Shown here: piece after piece, positions 1 through 10,854 of the stretch
Layout of the letters: every line of letters begins with the position of its first letter
Position numbering within the stretch: the stretch's first letter is position 1
Assembly (NCBI GenBank): GCA_022605955.1
Contig: JAKCOZ010000004.1
Location: 65,966,229 to 66,030,228, forward strand
Direction of reading: 5' to 3'
Source: Rallus limicola
Lineage: Eukaryota > Chordata > Aves > Gruiformes > Rallidae
Length of the DNA: 64,000 nucleotides
The notes under the pieces: model-generated
Seen by the model: only the letters and a program-made list of their open reading frames with translations
Told to the model about the DNA's origin: nothing
The model's database searches: none
Position numbers and translations under genes: made by a program

Positions 1-3000
1 TGTGCAAAGTCACTGTGGTTTTGTTTCTGTGACACTGTAGTTTCTATGACACTGACATTCATACATAGCAATGCATTGTTTTCAAAGAAAGCCACAATAT
101 GTATCTGTCATTCATTTTTCATTCACTCTTTCTGTTGTCTGCTACTTGCACTTTTATTTCTTCAGTCTCCTTTCCTTCCTTGTTATTTCCCTTTTTTTCT
201 GCTACCTGGTTCCAAATCTGTCTGTCCCATTAGTCTCTATGTTGCGAACCTCTCCTCCCTCAGTTTCTATCCCTCTTTCTTCTATTCCCCACTGTATAAC
301 TTGTTATACCTCTCTTTCCAGCACTGCCTAATGCTTCACTCTTCTTTGATTTTTTTCCTAAATCCTAGTAGGCTACTAGTTATTTAGTTATTTTGAATGA
401 CCATTATTATAGCTTCAGAATTTCTAAAGTTTAGTTATTAGCTTTTTAGTATCGCTTTTTTCTCTTCATTTCTTTCCCAGCAGCAGAAGAGGGAAAGATT
501 CTTGCACATAGCATCTATTCAGTCATATCTGGAGGAAGGGAATAAAAAAAGATGGAAACATCTACAGCTAGTGGAAATTTTTGGAATCCTCTCATATGAC
601 CATGCTTGCAAGTATGGCTGTTACAAACAGGTTCCTTTTTATTTTTCTACATTTATCTTCTGCTCTTTGTCTTCATTTCTACTGCCATTTGGTGTTAACT
701 GGTTGGTTGAAATATTTTGTGTAATTGGACTAAGCAACTATGTTGATAATAAGACAGAGCCCTAAAGGTCCCAAATTCTGTAGCCTCAAAACACTTGCAA
801 ATTTTCCTTGTTGCCAAATGCTGCCCCTGGCAGAGAAAAATTATTTTGTGCTCCATTAGGTTCTGTTGTCTTCAGTTTTCTCTGACTTCCCTGCCCCTTT
901 CTTTCCTTAGCTTTCTTCTACAGGGGCTTCTTCAGCACTTAGCATCAAAAGCACAGTTCTTTAGAAAAACCTGTCAATGCAAGAATTTAAATCTGAAAAA
1001 AAATGTGCAGTAATGACACCTTAGGACAATGTACACAAAGAGACCTTTTATTTTATCTTTTGATTTTGGTTTTTGTGACCTATTACCAAAGCCATCTTCC
1101 TGACTTATTTTTTACCATTTTATCATGACTTAATAACATAGTGCCTGTGAAAAAAACCTGTAACATTTCCAGCATTATTTCTGCTGATGCACAATTTTGC
1201 TTTAACGTACAACTCCAAAATTCCTAAATTACGTTGAGAATGAAATAGCTTACTACCATTCCAAAGGAGCATGCCTTGTTCTTAAAAAAAAAAAATTAAA
1301 TATTTTAAAATATTTTTAAACAGTCATTATGAATTTCATATGAACATTTCACTGTATTAATATGTAATGGGATAAATTAACTATTCAGATTCTTCACTCT
1401 AGTCAACTTCTATATCTCCAAAGAAACTCCATGAATGCACTGGTGGGACCCTACAACAAAAGTGAGGAGGTGGCGTGTGTTCCAGGGTCATGGGAAGACC
1501 AAATTCAGTCTGAGAAAGTATGGGGTCCTGCTAAAGAACTCTATGAAGGTTTCAGACTTCACAGTGGGAGGCACATGATTTCCAAAAACTCAGGTCTTTT
1601 TGAGAGTTGCCTTTTAAAGGAGTTTTCTAACCATGGATCCTAACCTGATCCAGGATGCTACAGTGACCATTTCTCCCTAAATAGAATGAAGAGGTCTCTC
1701 ACAGCTGAGAAAACCATATCAGTTTTCACAACCACAGGGCACTAAAATCAGAAAACAGGTGCTACACCAGAGAGCAAAGGTTTTGGTCAATAGGCATAAA
1801 GGCTCCTGATGTCCTGCTTTGCTTTTCTGCCCACCCTGCAGAAAACACCAGGTATGCTATAGCCTGTTTTCCCATCGTACTTCCATCCTTGTAAACTGAA
1901 GGCGATGTGTAAGAAGTGTCCTGGACTAACATGTATCATGAGGAACACATACAGATCAAGTCCAAGGAGAGACAGAAACAGTTCAGTGAAGTGTCTGCAC
2001 AGTCAGATAACAAGGTCTCACTTTCCCTTCTTGAAGTCAGAGCTGAGTACAACAGCTACAGATGCTCTGTGATCTTCTGTTGCTATGATACAGATTTATT
2101 GCATACAGATTTGTTGCTGTGATGAGGACTGTAAATATCAAAATAAAGGTATTATGTGCCACGATACATCTATAGAATGTGCCACTTAAATAGAGAGAAA
2201 CAGAGGTAGAAACAATTATCTCAGAATTCTGTTCTTGTGGTTGGCTGCTACTTTATGGTCAACTTTGAAGCCACGATTCCTTAGTAAAAGCCCTTTAAAA
2301 ATCAAGCTGGGTTTTCTATCATAGGCTAAGCCCACTACTTTGTCACCTCAATTCCTAAATTTGGATAATCCTCTTGAATAAATTTCGAGGGCATTTTTTC
2401 TATTCTCTTCACTCTGGTTTCTCAATTTAGATGTCTGTGATTGTAATAATAGTGCTCTCACAGAGACCACTTGTTAAGGGAAATTGGTAGCATGGAGAAA
2501 AATGTGATGTGATTTAGCTTCAGCACATGCACTCAAGGAAGGTTTTGGCAGCTGCTGGTTCTAATTTAACTTTCAGTTACCCCATTCCTCAAAGGAAATC
2601 TTTACAGTACATATAACTCCTCTCATAAAGCACTTCTTACAAATTTTCTGCTCTCCTTAACTAAAACAACTTTTTTAGCCCAACATTCTCATTTGCTGCC
2701 TTTATACGGTTCCTGTCATCTTTCATTATACATGAGTAACAGAAAAACTAAAGGATATACCCCAGAGTAAAAATGAATCAAGGCTTTCCATCTTAAGCAA
2801 AATTGACTATAGGTAGTAACAATTACATTTCTGAAGAACAATACTTAAGGCACCACTTCATAAAAATTAAAATTATGGAGAACCCACTGCTTTCTTAGTG
2901 GTTTGCTTCAGTGTTATTCACTCTCACTGCTCACATTCTGCTGTGTTCCCAAATTAAATTTGTCTGGTTTCAGCTTCCAGTTGTTAACGCTTATTATCTT

Positions 3001-3239
3001 TTTCTCTTCTGATTATCTTTTTCTCTTCTGGATTCAAAAGCTCTTTACTAACATCTTCATTAGCCCTCCTTCCTGAGGAAAAAACACTTTTCAGTCTTCT
3101 TATTGATCAACCAAATAGATTGACCTTCTCAGCTATAAGAAATAATCTTCAGGTTTTTAATTATTTTTCACTTTCTCTCTATGTTCCATAGAAATTATTA
3201 TAATTCTGTTCTTGTGCAATGTCCAATACTGAGGTAAAC
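1..3239. other. Unique AT-rich stretch, no gene recognised
   Basis: No repeat family, exon or RNA gene was recognised here. Positions about 100-360 are strongly pyrimidine-rich on the plus strand (long T/C runs), which by itself creates reading frames rich in Phe, Leu and Ser at 46-387 and 71-331; these look like composition effects and not genes. Other short frames (502-765, 795-1013, 1431-1643, 1916-2122) show no family resemblance. A 19-bp tandem duplication at 2993-3030 is listed separately. Confidence 0.6.
2993..3030. repeat. Perfect 19-bp tandem duplication
   Basis: The 19-bp unit ATTATCTTTTTCTCTTCTG occurs at 2993-3011 and again directly at 3012-3030, with no mismatch. The unit is pyrimidine-rich. 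A perfect copy suggests a recent slippage or small duplication event, so copy number may vary between individuals. Confidence 0.9.
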
Positions 3240-4172
3240 TGAAGCCCCCACTTCTCATTTCCACTGCCCTGCTTCTACAGCTGCAATAGACTTCTGTGAG
3301 AAGACATCACTGGCATGTTGTTGGATACAGGCAGTTTCAGCCAGCTGCAAAGAAGACCCACCACTAATGCCCAAAGCTGAGCCCATCAGTGATGTTGTTA
3401 GTGCTTCTGTGATAACATATTGAAGAAAGGATAAAAACCACTGCACAACAGTTGTAAGGGAGGAGTAAGAAAATGTGAGAGAAATAACTCTGCAGACACC
3501 AAGGCCAGTGAAGGAAGAGGAGGAGGTGCTCCAGGCGCCAGAGCAGAGATGCCCCTTAAGTCCATGGAGAAGACTATAGTGAGGCAGGTTATTCCTCTGC
3601 AGTCCATGGAAGTCCACGGTGGAACAGATATCCACTCATGGATATCCTCATGGAGGACCCTACACCAGAGCAGGTGGATGTACCCTGAAGGAAACAGTTG
3701 GCCCGTGAAGATGAGCCCATGCAGGAGCAAGTTTTCTGGTAGAAACTACAGCCCATGGAAAGGAGAAGTTTTTGAAGGACTGTATCCTGTGGGAGTGACC
3801 CTATTCTAGAGCAGGGGAAGAGCATGAGGTGGAAGGAGCAGTGAAGTGTTACAGACTAACCACAATGCCCATTCTCCAGTCTCTGTGCTGCTCAGGGAGA
3901 GGGGAAGAGTGAGAGACTCATAGGTGAAGTTGTGCCTGGGAAGAATCGGAAGACAAGAAAAGGTGGTTTCAGGTTTGTTTTTATTTCTCACTATCCTAAT
4001 ATGGTTTTAGTTGGCAACAAATCAAATTAATTTCCGAGTCTCCTTTAACCCATGACAGTAACTGATGAGTATTCTCCCTGTCCTTATCTCAACCCAAGAC
4101 TTTTTGATTGCATTTTCTCCCCCTGTCCTGTTGAGGAGGGGCAGTGAGAGAACGAGCTGGTGAGCACCTGCT
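3240..4172 (-). mobile_element. Long LTR, family A (avian endogenous retrovirus), truncated
   Basis: On the minus strand this matches the same family as 20671-21864. Shared landmarks are a segment reading GACAGGGGGAGAAAATGCAA, then TTGGGTTGAGATAAGGACAG, a series of degenerate modules alternating short 'tgctcc', 'catggg' and 'tgcagt' text, and near its end 'cctggagcacctcctcctc' followed by 'ggtgtctgcagagttatttc'. I recognise this order from memory as a widespread neoavian LTR; the family name is not asserted. About 20 bp of the 5' end and the final part containing the TTGCCACACAA-like end are missing, so borders are approximate. No internal retroviral genes flank it, so it is a solo or fragmentary LTR. 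Antisense reading frames across it (3255-3825) are accidental. Confidence 0.65.
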
Positions 4173-5327
4173 GTATTTTGGTATTTTAGTTTCTTTTATT
4201 CCATTTTTACTGTTCTAAGGATATAGAAAATTTGATATAATACTAAAAGGACTTTTTTTTTTATAATGCTGATGAATTCTGCTATTTATATTGTAGCTCT
4301 ATCTGTAGTTCTTCCATGACTTGAACTATAAAACTTTTATGTCTAACAATTTCTAGCTGAATACCTATGAGATCACAGATAAAAACCATTCATTAAAAGT
4401 AAAGGGGAAATAGCCAGCATTTTGATGTATTATGATATTAAAAGACTGTCTCAAATGAATTACAGTACTATAGACTCTCTGGAACCATCTATTATTTTGT
4501 ACATAACAGGGTGTTTAGCCAACATATGGGACCTTAAAGATAAAATTCCGCTTAAGGCCTGCCAGAAAAACATCAGCCAAAGCAGCTGATTAGCTACTAG
4601 GCAGCAAATCTGGGCTGTAATTTGCTGCTGAAAATACAGATGAAAACTAGATAAACAAACTCCAGTACAGACCACACTTATAATTGCAATTTATGAAATA
4701 AAATCCCGGCCTAGTGAGGCCATGCCTACAGTTGATAGCATATTTTGCCATTGTGTTTGTTTTCCTGGTTTACAGCTATCTGGAAAGAAGGAGACTAAGC
4801 GTACTTTTTCAATAGCTGGGCTAAGGTTAAAGTATTAACACTGACATGCTGTCTTTATACAATGATCCACCCTCTAAGGGTTATTTCAAAGGCTTTGTAA
4901 AACTTGTATTAAAAGTATAAAAAGAAATCAGTGAAAGCAGTTAATAAAGCTATAAGAAATTATAAGCACTGTGGCAGATGTCATGAGGAGGAGGGAGAAG
5001 GATGCATTTTTTATTCTTCTACTGGCTTGTGAGTAAACGTGAACATGATGGTTTGCCAGTCCCTGCTTTGGGCCTCCCAACCTGTAAAATGGAGACTGCA
5101 ATACCCACTGGGATAGATTTGGACTGTGAAGGACATTCACATGACAGGGACATTGCGCCTTCAGGGATCCACAGGTGTTTTCCACAGAGCTGACTCCAAA
5201 GGCAGTCCTGCAAAGAAAAGTTACATCACTTACCCCGCTTGCAGACCAACTGGCCTTAAGCATGGTGTCAGGTGGTGACATCGCTTGGTCAATTGCCTCC
5301 TTCCTAGAAAGTCTTCACCACCAGCCT
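4173..5327. other. Unique stretch, no gene recognised
   Basis: Moderately AT-rich sequence between LTR family A and the first CR1 copy. Short overlapping frames on both strands at 4928-5281 show no family resemblance. The plus frame 5175-5471 runs into the CR1 copy and is not a gene. Confidence 0.5.
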
Positions 5328-5693
5328 GTAGAAGAGAAGTCTCCAGGGAGACTTAATTATGGCCTATCAATACTTAAAGCAGTCCTACAGGAAAGCTGGA
5401 GAGTTCTGGACTGTTCATCAGGGAGTGTAGTGATGGGGCAAGAGGGAATGGCTTTAGCTGAAAAGGTTTAGATTAGACATTAGGAAGAAATTCTGTACTT
5501 TGAGGGTGGTGAGGCACTGGAACAGGTTTCACAGAGACGTTGTGGAAGCCCCATCCCTGGAAGTGTTTAAGGCCAGGTTGGGTGGGCCTTTGGGTAACCT
5601 GGACTAGCGGATGGTGTCTCTGCCCATGGCAGGGGCATGGGTTGGAACTAGATGATCTTTGAGGTGTTTTCATTAATTCTATGATTCTATGAC
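5328..5693 (+). mobile_element. CR1 LINE, 5'-truncated 3' end
   Basis: This is a CR1 non-LTR retrotransposon fragment covering the last part of ORF2 and the short 3' UTR. It follows the usual CR1 order: 'tgttcatcagggagtgtagtg', a degraded stretch for the ORF2 C-terminus ('attaggaagaaattctgtac', 'actggaacaggtttcacaga'), 'tctctgcccatggcaggggc', 'ggaactagatgatctttgag', and finally two ATTCTATG octamers at 5676-5691. Octamer repeats at the 3' end are the CR1 hallmark and take the place of a poly-A tail. The reading frame is broken. The start is the first base with clear CR1 resemblance. Confidence 0.92.
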
Positions 5694-6892
5694 TGTGACA
5701 TTCTAAGTATAGTTCTTTTTTCAAGACACCAAAAACCTGACAATTCACAAATGAAGAGGTTAGAAAAAAGTGAGAAAGGAGCCAAAGGGACTAGAAACAA
5801 TGGAACAACATTGAAGGTGGCCAAGATACAGAAGATTAATGTAAGAGATATCTCCCAAGGCAGATAAAGGTTGTATCAAAGAGGTAGGACGAGGCAAGGA
5901 CTGAGGCCTAATACTGCGCAGGGCATAAGGCAGTAGTGTGGGTCTTATAGTCTTTCTAGAATAAGAAACATAACTGCTAAATCAAAAAGGAAGTATTCCG
6001 TTTTCAGTTGCATGGAAAAATGGATTTTCAATTAAAAGGTGTTGTCTATGTTTTCTTGAAATGATTTTCAGTTCTGACAAAATAATAAGCATCCAAAGTC
6101 AAAAATGTTCCCTGGATTTGTCTAAAACCCCAAAAAAATAGATATGCACCCATCATAGAATCACAGCTTAGCTTTGGAATTAATAAGTGATTCCATCTCA
6201 TGCTGGAAAGCTTTGTGTGTGTATTTTACTAGAGGGTATATACCATTAAACCTGTGTTATTCCTATAAAATGTAGGTTGACAAGAATTACAGTGGAGGGC
6301 AAAGGAAAACAAGTCTAGATTTATATGTAATATTTCTTCTGGAATTAAAAGAATTGATAGAAAAGGCCATTAATGATAGCTCCAAAGCACCTTCAATCCT
6401 TCCAATAAAATAAAAAATTATAAAATATATGCATTCAGAATTATTCCATACTTTTTGTTGCAAGTCTTTCCTATCCTTTTATGTTTTCTTCCACTAGGAC
6501 ATAATTTATCTGTTGCCATTTCTTCCTTTTTTAAGATAAAGGTGTGATGTTCAGCCCTTTAAAATTAGCAGCAGATACCTCCTATGGATGTTCCTCATTG
6601 TCACACAGCTACAATGAGTATCCTTGCACTTTGATGAAGAGCTCTCAGGAATATAGCCATTCAGCTTATTTTCTGATACCTGAGGGGTCCAACTGAAACT
6701 TTACAAGTACTAAAGTACAGAGTAAAATACATTTCAGGCAATTTTTAAACACCAGAATGAAGAACTCTGACTACCTTATTGTCATTGCTGTCTTCTTGTC
6801 TAATATACAGGGAAAGAAATGCAGTGATGACATTTCTAGGAAATTGGTTCATTCTGAAACAAGAGGTGCTGACCACCCACGTATCAACTGAA
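5694..6892. other. Unique AT-rich stretch, no gene recognised
   Basis: No repeat, exon or RNA gene was seen. The sequence lies between two CR1 copies in the same orientation and has no open frame with recognisable content. Confidence 0.5.
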
Positions 6893-7770
6893 ATGGTCAG
6901 AATTTGCTGATGTCACCAAGGCGAAGTTTATGTGCCGGAGGGACAGAATGCCATCCAGAGGAACCTGGACAGGCTGGAGAAGTGGGCCCAGATGAACCTC
7001 ATGAGGTTGAACAAAGCCAAGTGCAGGGTCCTGCACCTGGGTCAGGACAGCCCCCATTATCCATGCAAGTTAGGAGATGATGTGCTTGAAAGCAGCCCTG
7101 AGAAAAAGGACCTGGGATTACTCATGGATGAGAAGCTGGACAGGAGCCATCAATGTGTATCTGTAGCCCAGAAGTCCCACTGCATCCTGGACTGCATCAA
7201 AAGAAGTGTGGCCAGCAGACTGAGAGAGGTGATTCTGCCCTTCTCCTCTGCTCTGGTGAGACCTCACCTGGAACACTGTGTCTGGCTTTGGAGCCCTCAA
7301 CACAAGGACAAGTTGGAGTGCATCCAGAGGAGGACCACAAAAATGATCAAAGGACTGGAGCACCTCTTTTATGAGGACAGGCTGAGAGAGTTGGGCTTGT
7401 TCAGCTTGGGAAAGGAGAAGACTCCAGAAGGACCTTATAGCAGCCTTCCAATACCTGAAAGGTGCCTATATGAAAGCTGAGGAAGAACTATTCACAAGGG
7501 CATGAAGCAGTAGAACAAGGGGTAACAGTTTTAAACTCGAGAAGGGGAGATTTAGGTTGGGTATTAGGAAAAAGTTCTTCAATATGAGGGTGGTAGATCA
7601 CTAGAACAAGTTGTCCAAAGAGGTAGTGGAGGCTCCATGCCTGGAGGTATTCAAGGCTTGATGGGGCTCTGAGCTGCCTGATCTGGTGAAGAAGTCCCTG
7701 CTTACTGCTGGGGGCTGGACTAGCTGACCTTTAAAGATCCCTTCCAACCTAACACTTTCTATGATTTTTG
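6893..7770 (+). mobile_element. CR1 LINE, longest plus-strand copy
   Basis: This CR1 copy runs from the reverse-transcriptase active-site region to the 3' end. It starts at text corresponding to the FADDTK box of CR1 ORF2; the bases 'tttgctgatgtcaccaag' translate to FADVTK, so the second catalytic aspartate is lost. The part after the palm domain follows, then the ORF2 C-terminus, the 3' UTR ('ctgacctttaaagatccctt') and one degraded octamer (TTCTATGA near 7758). It is 5'-truncated, as most CR1 copies are. A readable piece of ORF2 is given as a separate pseudogene entry. Confidence 0.93.
6932..7480 (+). pseudogene. CR1 ORF2 fragment (reverse-transcriptase C-terminal part), decayed
   Basis: A 182-codon open frame encodes the segment of CR1 ORF2 just after the reverse-transcriptase palm, which belongs to thumb and connector. 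Recognisable motifs in order are NAIQRNLDRLEKWAQ (residues about 5-19), KAKCRVLHLGQD (about 28-39), EKKDLGLLMDEKLD (about 57-70), SREVILPFSSALVRPHLEHC-like text (about 96-116), and [15 protein letters not shown] (about 131-145). CR1 ORF2 normally encodes an endonuclease and reverse transcriptase that copy CR1 RNA into the genome. Here the endonuclease and palm are absent. The frame shifts near 7421-7425, after KEK, where two bases seem to be missing relative to other CR1 copies, so the last 25 or so residues are out of frame. Not functional. Confidence 0.88.
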
Positions 7771-8469
7771 ATTTCAATTGAATCTTGTAACAGGCTTTGC
7801 ATAGTCACAAAATACAGCATTTCTTCACAGAATTTAGGCCGTGTGTAATAAATTAGGACATCTTAGTGCTACAGAGATAAAGATAGTATCTTAGAAAAGG
7901 TTGCTGGGAATAACATCCTGTAAGGACAATGATAAGATGCTTAGACTACCACACTAGTTGTGGAGATGAGTTTTGACAGTTGTATAAGTATAGATGGCAG
8001 GACAGAATAATGCAGTGAGATACCCAGCACTCTCTGACACTGAAAGCATTGGAGCTTACCAGCCTGGAACCCAAAGGGGGTGAAACTACCACTCTCAGTG
8101 AGCTTCACTAGCACAGAGTCATAAAAAGCATGTACCATTAAGCATTTTTTAAAACATATTCAAAGTCCATTGCTGGATCTTGTCCATAGAGTCACTCCTC
8201 TGTCACTTGGCACAGATTATCCACAGCTAAAAGACAAAGGACACATCAATAGCAAGTTAAAGAGCATTAAAATTGAGGCCTCATTTTAACCATCTAACAC
8301 TGAACTCAGTGCTGCTCTGTCAGAGGTAAGCAAGGCTTAGCCAATCAGGCATCCCAGGACCAGGCAGCAGCACCCTGAAAATGTGTGTAGCGTGAGTCTA
8401 GAAAGCACAGTATTGACTGCATCACCCTAAAAATCTGTTGTGACACACGGAGAGCTAATGCAAAATATT
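7771..8469. other. Unique stretch between CR1 copies
   Basis: No repeat was recognised. Positions 8216-8325 have a good acceptor before them (pyrimidine-rich, ending in GGCACAG) and a GAG|GTAAGC donor after them on the plus strand, but all three frames contain stops. This is either chance or a non-coding exon. Confidence 0.4.
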
Positions 8470-8835
8470 GTGTCCAGTTCTGGGCTCCCCGGTTCAAGAA
8501 GGACAGGGAAACAGTACAAGAAAGGGCTGTGAAGATGATTAAGGGACTAGAACATTTCTCTTTCAAAGGGAGGCTGAGGGACTTGGGACTTTTTACCCTA
8601 TAGAAGACTAAGCAGGGATCTTATCAATGCTTATAAATACTTGAGGGGTGGGTGTCAGGAGGAAGGTGTCAGTCATTTTCCAGTGGTGCCCAGTGACAAG
8701 AGGCAACAGGCATAAGCTTGAATATAGGAAGTTCCACCTAAACATGAGGAGGAACTTCCTTACTGTGAGGGTGGCAGAGCACTGGAACAGGCTGTCCAGA
8801 GAGGTTGTGGAGTCTCCTCTGGAGTAGTATAAAGC
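8470..8835 (+). mobile_element. CR1 LINE fragment lacking its 3' end
   Basis: CR1 ORF2-like text runs from 'tgtgtccagttctgggctcc' (the QFWAP region) through 'gtgaagatgattaagggact', 'aggctgagggacttgggact' and 'gcataagcttgaatatagga' to 'gcactggaacaggctgtcca' and 'gagaggttgtggagtctcct'. It then stops: the 3' UTR with the 'actagatgatctttgagg' block and the octamers is absent. CR1 copies are usually cut at the 5' end and keep the 3' end, so the loss of the 3' part implies a later deletion or rearrangement. Many frame breaks show it is old. Confidence 0.85.
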
Positions 8836-9344
8836 ATCACGTTTTAGAATGAGAAGGAAGGAGTCACACTGTCAGACATACAGTGGGTTCTCAGTTTTGG
8901 ACAGTACCTGGCAAACAGCAATACTGCACTGTCCTCAGTATGTCCTTATTAAACAAGCTACCAGGAAACCACAAGGCGGAGAAGAGAACTGCTGCTGAAG
9001 ACAGAGCACTGATTGGGCTGATGTCCCTGAGCTATCCACGGTGTCTTTTACAGAAACGGTAATACAACAAAGAGACGGTGAAGCCCAGGAGACATTTGGG
9101 TCTATGTCAAACGATGATGCAGGAAATTTTCCCTCCTATGAAAGCATGCATTTGATTCAACACGAGTATTACACAAGTGCTGGGAGTGCTTTCAAGATGC
9201 CAAGGAAAAAAGAAGTGTGGGGGAAAGAAAACAAAGGGAATAGAAGAGAGAAAAAGAAGTAAATGAAAACAAGTTTTTTCCACGAAATATTTATATTACT
9301 AATTAGTAGAGAGACCTTTACAAGACCTTTAAGGCAGAGGGAAT
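8836..9344. other. Unique stretch, weak reading frame only
   Basis: A 73-codon plus frame at 9041-9262 begins just before a CTTTTACAG acceptor-like sequence and ends in a lysine/arginine-rich tail. It shows no family resemblance and has no convincing donor. It is noted only because the CpG patch lies immediately downstream. Confidence 0.3.
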
Positions 9345-9511
9345 GATCCAGCAGTGGGGTACCGGAGCCCTCCCGCCCCCCCGCGCCTTGCGGCACGGCG
9401 CACTCCCTGCGGCGCATCTGCCGGCAGCAGATGGAGCTCTCGGCTCGCGTTTGAGCCAGCTCCGGCCGGCTCACGGTCACCTGCCTCACCCCTCCTCCGT
9501 TCCTCCCTGTT
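9345..9511. promoter_or_regulatory. Short CpG-dense GC-rich patch, possible promoter
   Basis: About 170 bp with very high GC content inside AT-rich surroundings. I count 16 CpG dinucleotides in the 120 bp from 9361 to 9480, and two more up to 9511. The sequence does not match CR1 or either LTR family here. Vertebrate DNA loses CpG unless it stays unmethylated, so such a patch often marks a promoter or first exon. It is shorter than the usual CpG-island threshold. Overlapping frames on both strands (9329-9575) are Ala/Arg/Pro-rich by composition and are not taken as genes. It could also be a fragment of an unrecognised GC-rich repeat. Confidence 0.45.
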
Positions 9512-9637
9512 TGCCTGCGAAACACACATGCATTGCAGCATTTCTCCTTTGAAATTCAGCAGTAAGCTGAAATAGGAGAAACATGGTCAGAGGGGTTTTT
9601 TTTCCACGATGATATATTGCAGTTAGCTTTGGGCTTT

Positions 9638-10360
9638 CACAGAACCACAGAATTGGAAGGGACTTCCAGAGATTTGAGTCCAACCCCTCTGCCAAAGCAG
9701 GTTCCCTAGGACATATTGCACAGACATGCATCCAGGCGGGTCTTGAATATCTCCAGAGAAGGAGACTCCCCCACCTCCCTGGGCAGCCTGTCCCAGGGCT
9801 CTGTCACCCTCACTGTGTAAAAGTTCTTCCGCATGTTGGTGCAGAACTTCCTATGCTCCAACTTGCAGCCATTGCCCCTTGTCCTGTCCCCACAGCCCAC
9901 TGAAAAGGGGCTGGCTATCTCCCCTTGTGTCCCACACTTCAGATATTTATAAACGTTAATAAGATCCCTGCTTAGCCTTCTTTTCTCTAGGCTGAACAGT
10001 CCCAGCTCACTCAGCCTTTCCTCTTAGGGGAGATGCTCCAGACCTTTAATCATCTTTGTAGCCCTTCTCTGGACTCTCTCAAGGAGATCCCTGTATCTTT
10101 TATAGCAGGGAGCCCAAAACTGGACACAATACTCCAGGTGGGGCCTGACCACGGCAGAATAGAGGGGGAGGATCACCTCCTTTGTCCCGCTGACCACACT
10201 CCTCCTGATGCACCCCAGGATCCCACTGGCTCTCTTAGCCATCAGGGCACACTGCTGGCTCATGGCCAACCTGTCATCAACGAAGATCCCCAGGTCCTTC
10301 TTCGAAGAGCTCCTCTCTGACGGATCATCCCCAGCCTGTACTGATACATGCGCTGTCCAC
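9638..10360 (-). mobile_element. CR1 LINE, minus strand, with intact 3' end
   Basis: Read on the minus strand, this CR1 copy runs from about 10360 down to two octamers at 9653-9638 (ATTCTGTG then GTTCTGTG). It keeps well-conserved CR1 text such as 'actggaatattgtgtccag'-type sequence, 'ggagatagccagcccctttt' and 'gacttccagagatttgagt' (the last as read on the plus strand). It holds two ORF2 pieces: one at 10377-10024 and one at 9900-9706. It appears less diverged than the other copies. It is inserted downstream of the CpG-dense patch and in the opposite orientation to the three neighbouring CR1 copies. The 5' border near 10350-10360 is approximate. Confidence 0.93.
9706..9900 (-). pseudogene. 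CR1 ORF2 C-terminal fragment
   Basis: A 64-codon frame on the minus strand that matches the C-terminal end of CR1 ORF2. The cues are DRTRGNGCKLEHRKF near the start, then MRKNFYTVRVTEPWDRLPRE and PSLEIFKTRLDACL. It belongs to the same element as the frame at 10377-10024. The stretch between them carries frame breaks, so the element makes no complete protein. Confidence 0.85.
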
Positions 10361-10377
10361 ATCTTTTGTGAAGGCAC
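10024..10377 (-). pseudogene. CR1 ORF2 fragment, upstream piece
   Basis: A 117-codon frame on the minus strand. From about residue 26 onward it reads as CR1 ORF2: [20 protein letters not shown], then [33 protein letters not shown] and [18 protein letters not shown]. The first 20 or so residues are flanking or out-of-frame sequence, not CR1 protein. It lacks the endonuclease and palm domains, and the frame stops before the C-terminal part of ORF2, which continues in another frame at 9900-9706. It is a dead fragment. Confidence 0.85.
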
Positions 10378-10854
10378 TGCTCCTCTGGACTAGCTACAGT
10401 ACAGGTCAAGGTGATCCTTTCTGTGGTCAGATCAGGTCTGAATGAGACCACATCCATAAACATTTTAGCAAATACTCTTCTCATAAAATGCACTTCTTTT
10501 TTTTATTAGAGGTTACCAAATCATTAATTAGCATGAAAGAACTTAATGTGCCTGTAAACACATTGTGCTATTCATTTAGTCTGAGTTGCCTCACATTTTA
10601 AAATACTGGTTTTATTCTGGTTTTCAGTGCAGAGGATTTGGATTACAGTACTTATCTGGTATTTATCTTGACCAAATAGTTTCCCCATTGCCTAAAGTTA
10701 ATGAAAAGAAGTTAGACAGGCATTTGGTGCAAAACAGCTGACAGAATAGGTATGACAGCTCAGTCATGGGGAGTCCTGAATTTCAGGTGCACCAAAGACT
10801 TATCAACTGAATACTTATATCACTTCATTTGATTCCTAACTCCTTATTCCCCAG

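Noticed and set aside
46..387. 113-codon Phe/Leu/Ser-rich frame that looks membrane-like
   Set aside because: It is a product of the pyrimidine-rich DNA at 100-360. An overlapping frame in another phase has the same character.
3255..3825. Overlapping minus-strand frames and an antisense plus frame
   Set aside because: They are readings of the inverted LTR family A copy, with no viral protein resemblance.
8216..8325. Segment with a good acceptor and GAG|GTAAGC donor
   Set aside because: All three frames have stops and no partner exon was seen nearby; kept only as a note in the stretch entry.
9329..9575. Several Ala/Arg/Pro-rich frames on both strands
   Set aside because: They overlap each other on the CpG-dense patch and reflect GC-rich composition, which lacks stop codons in all frames.
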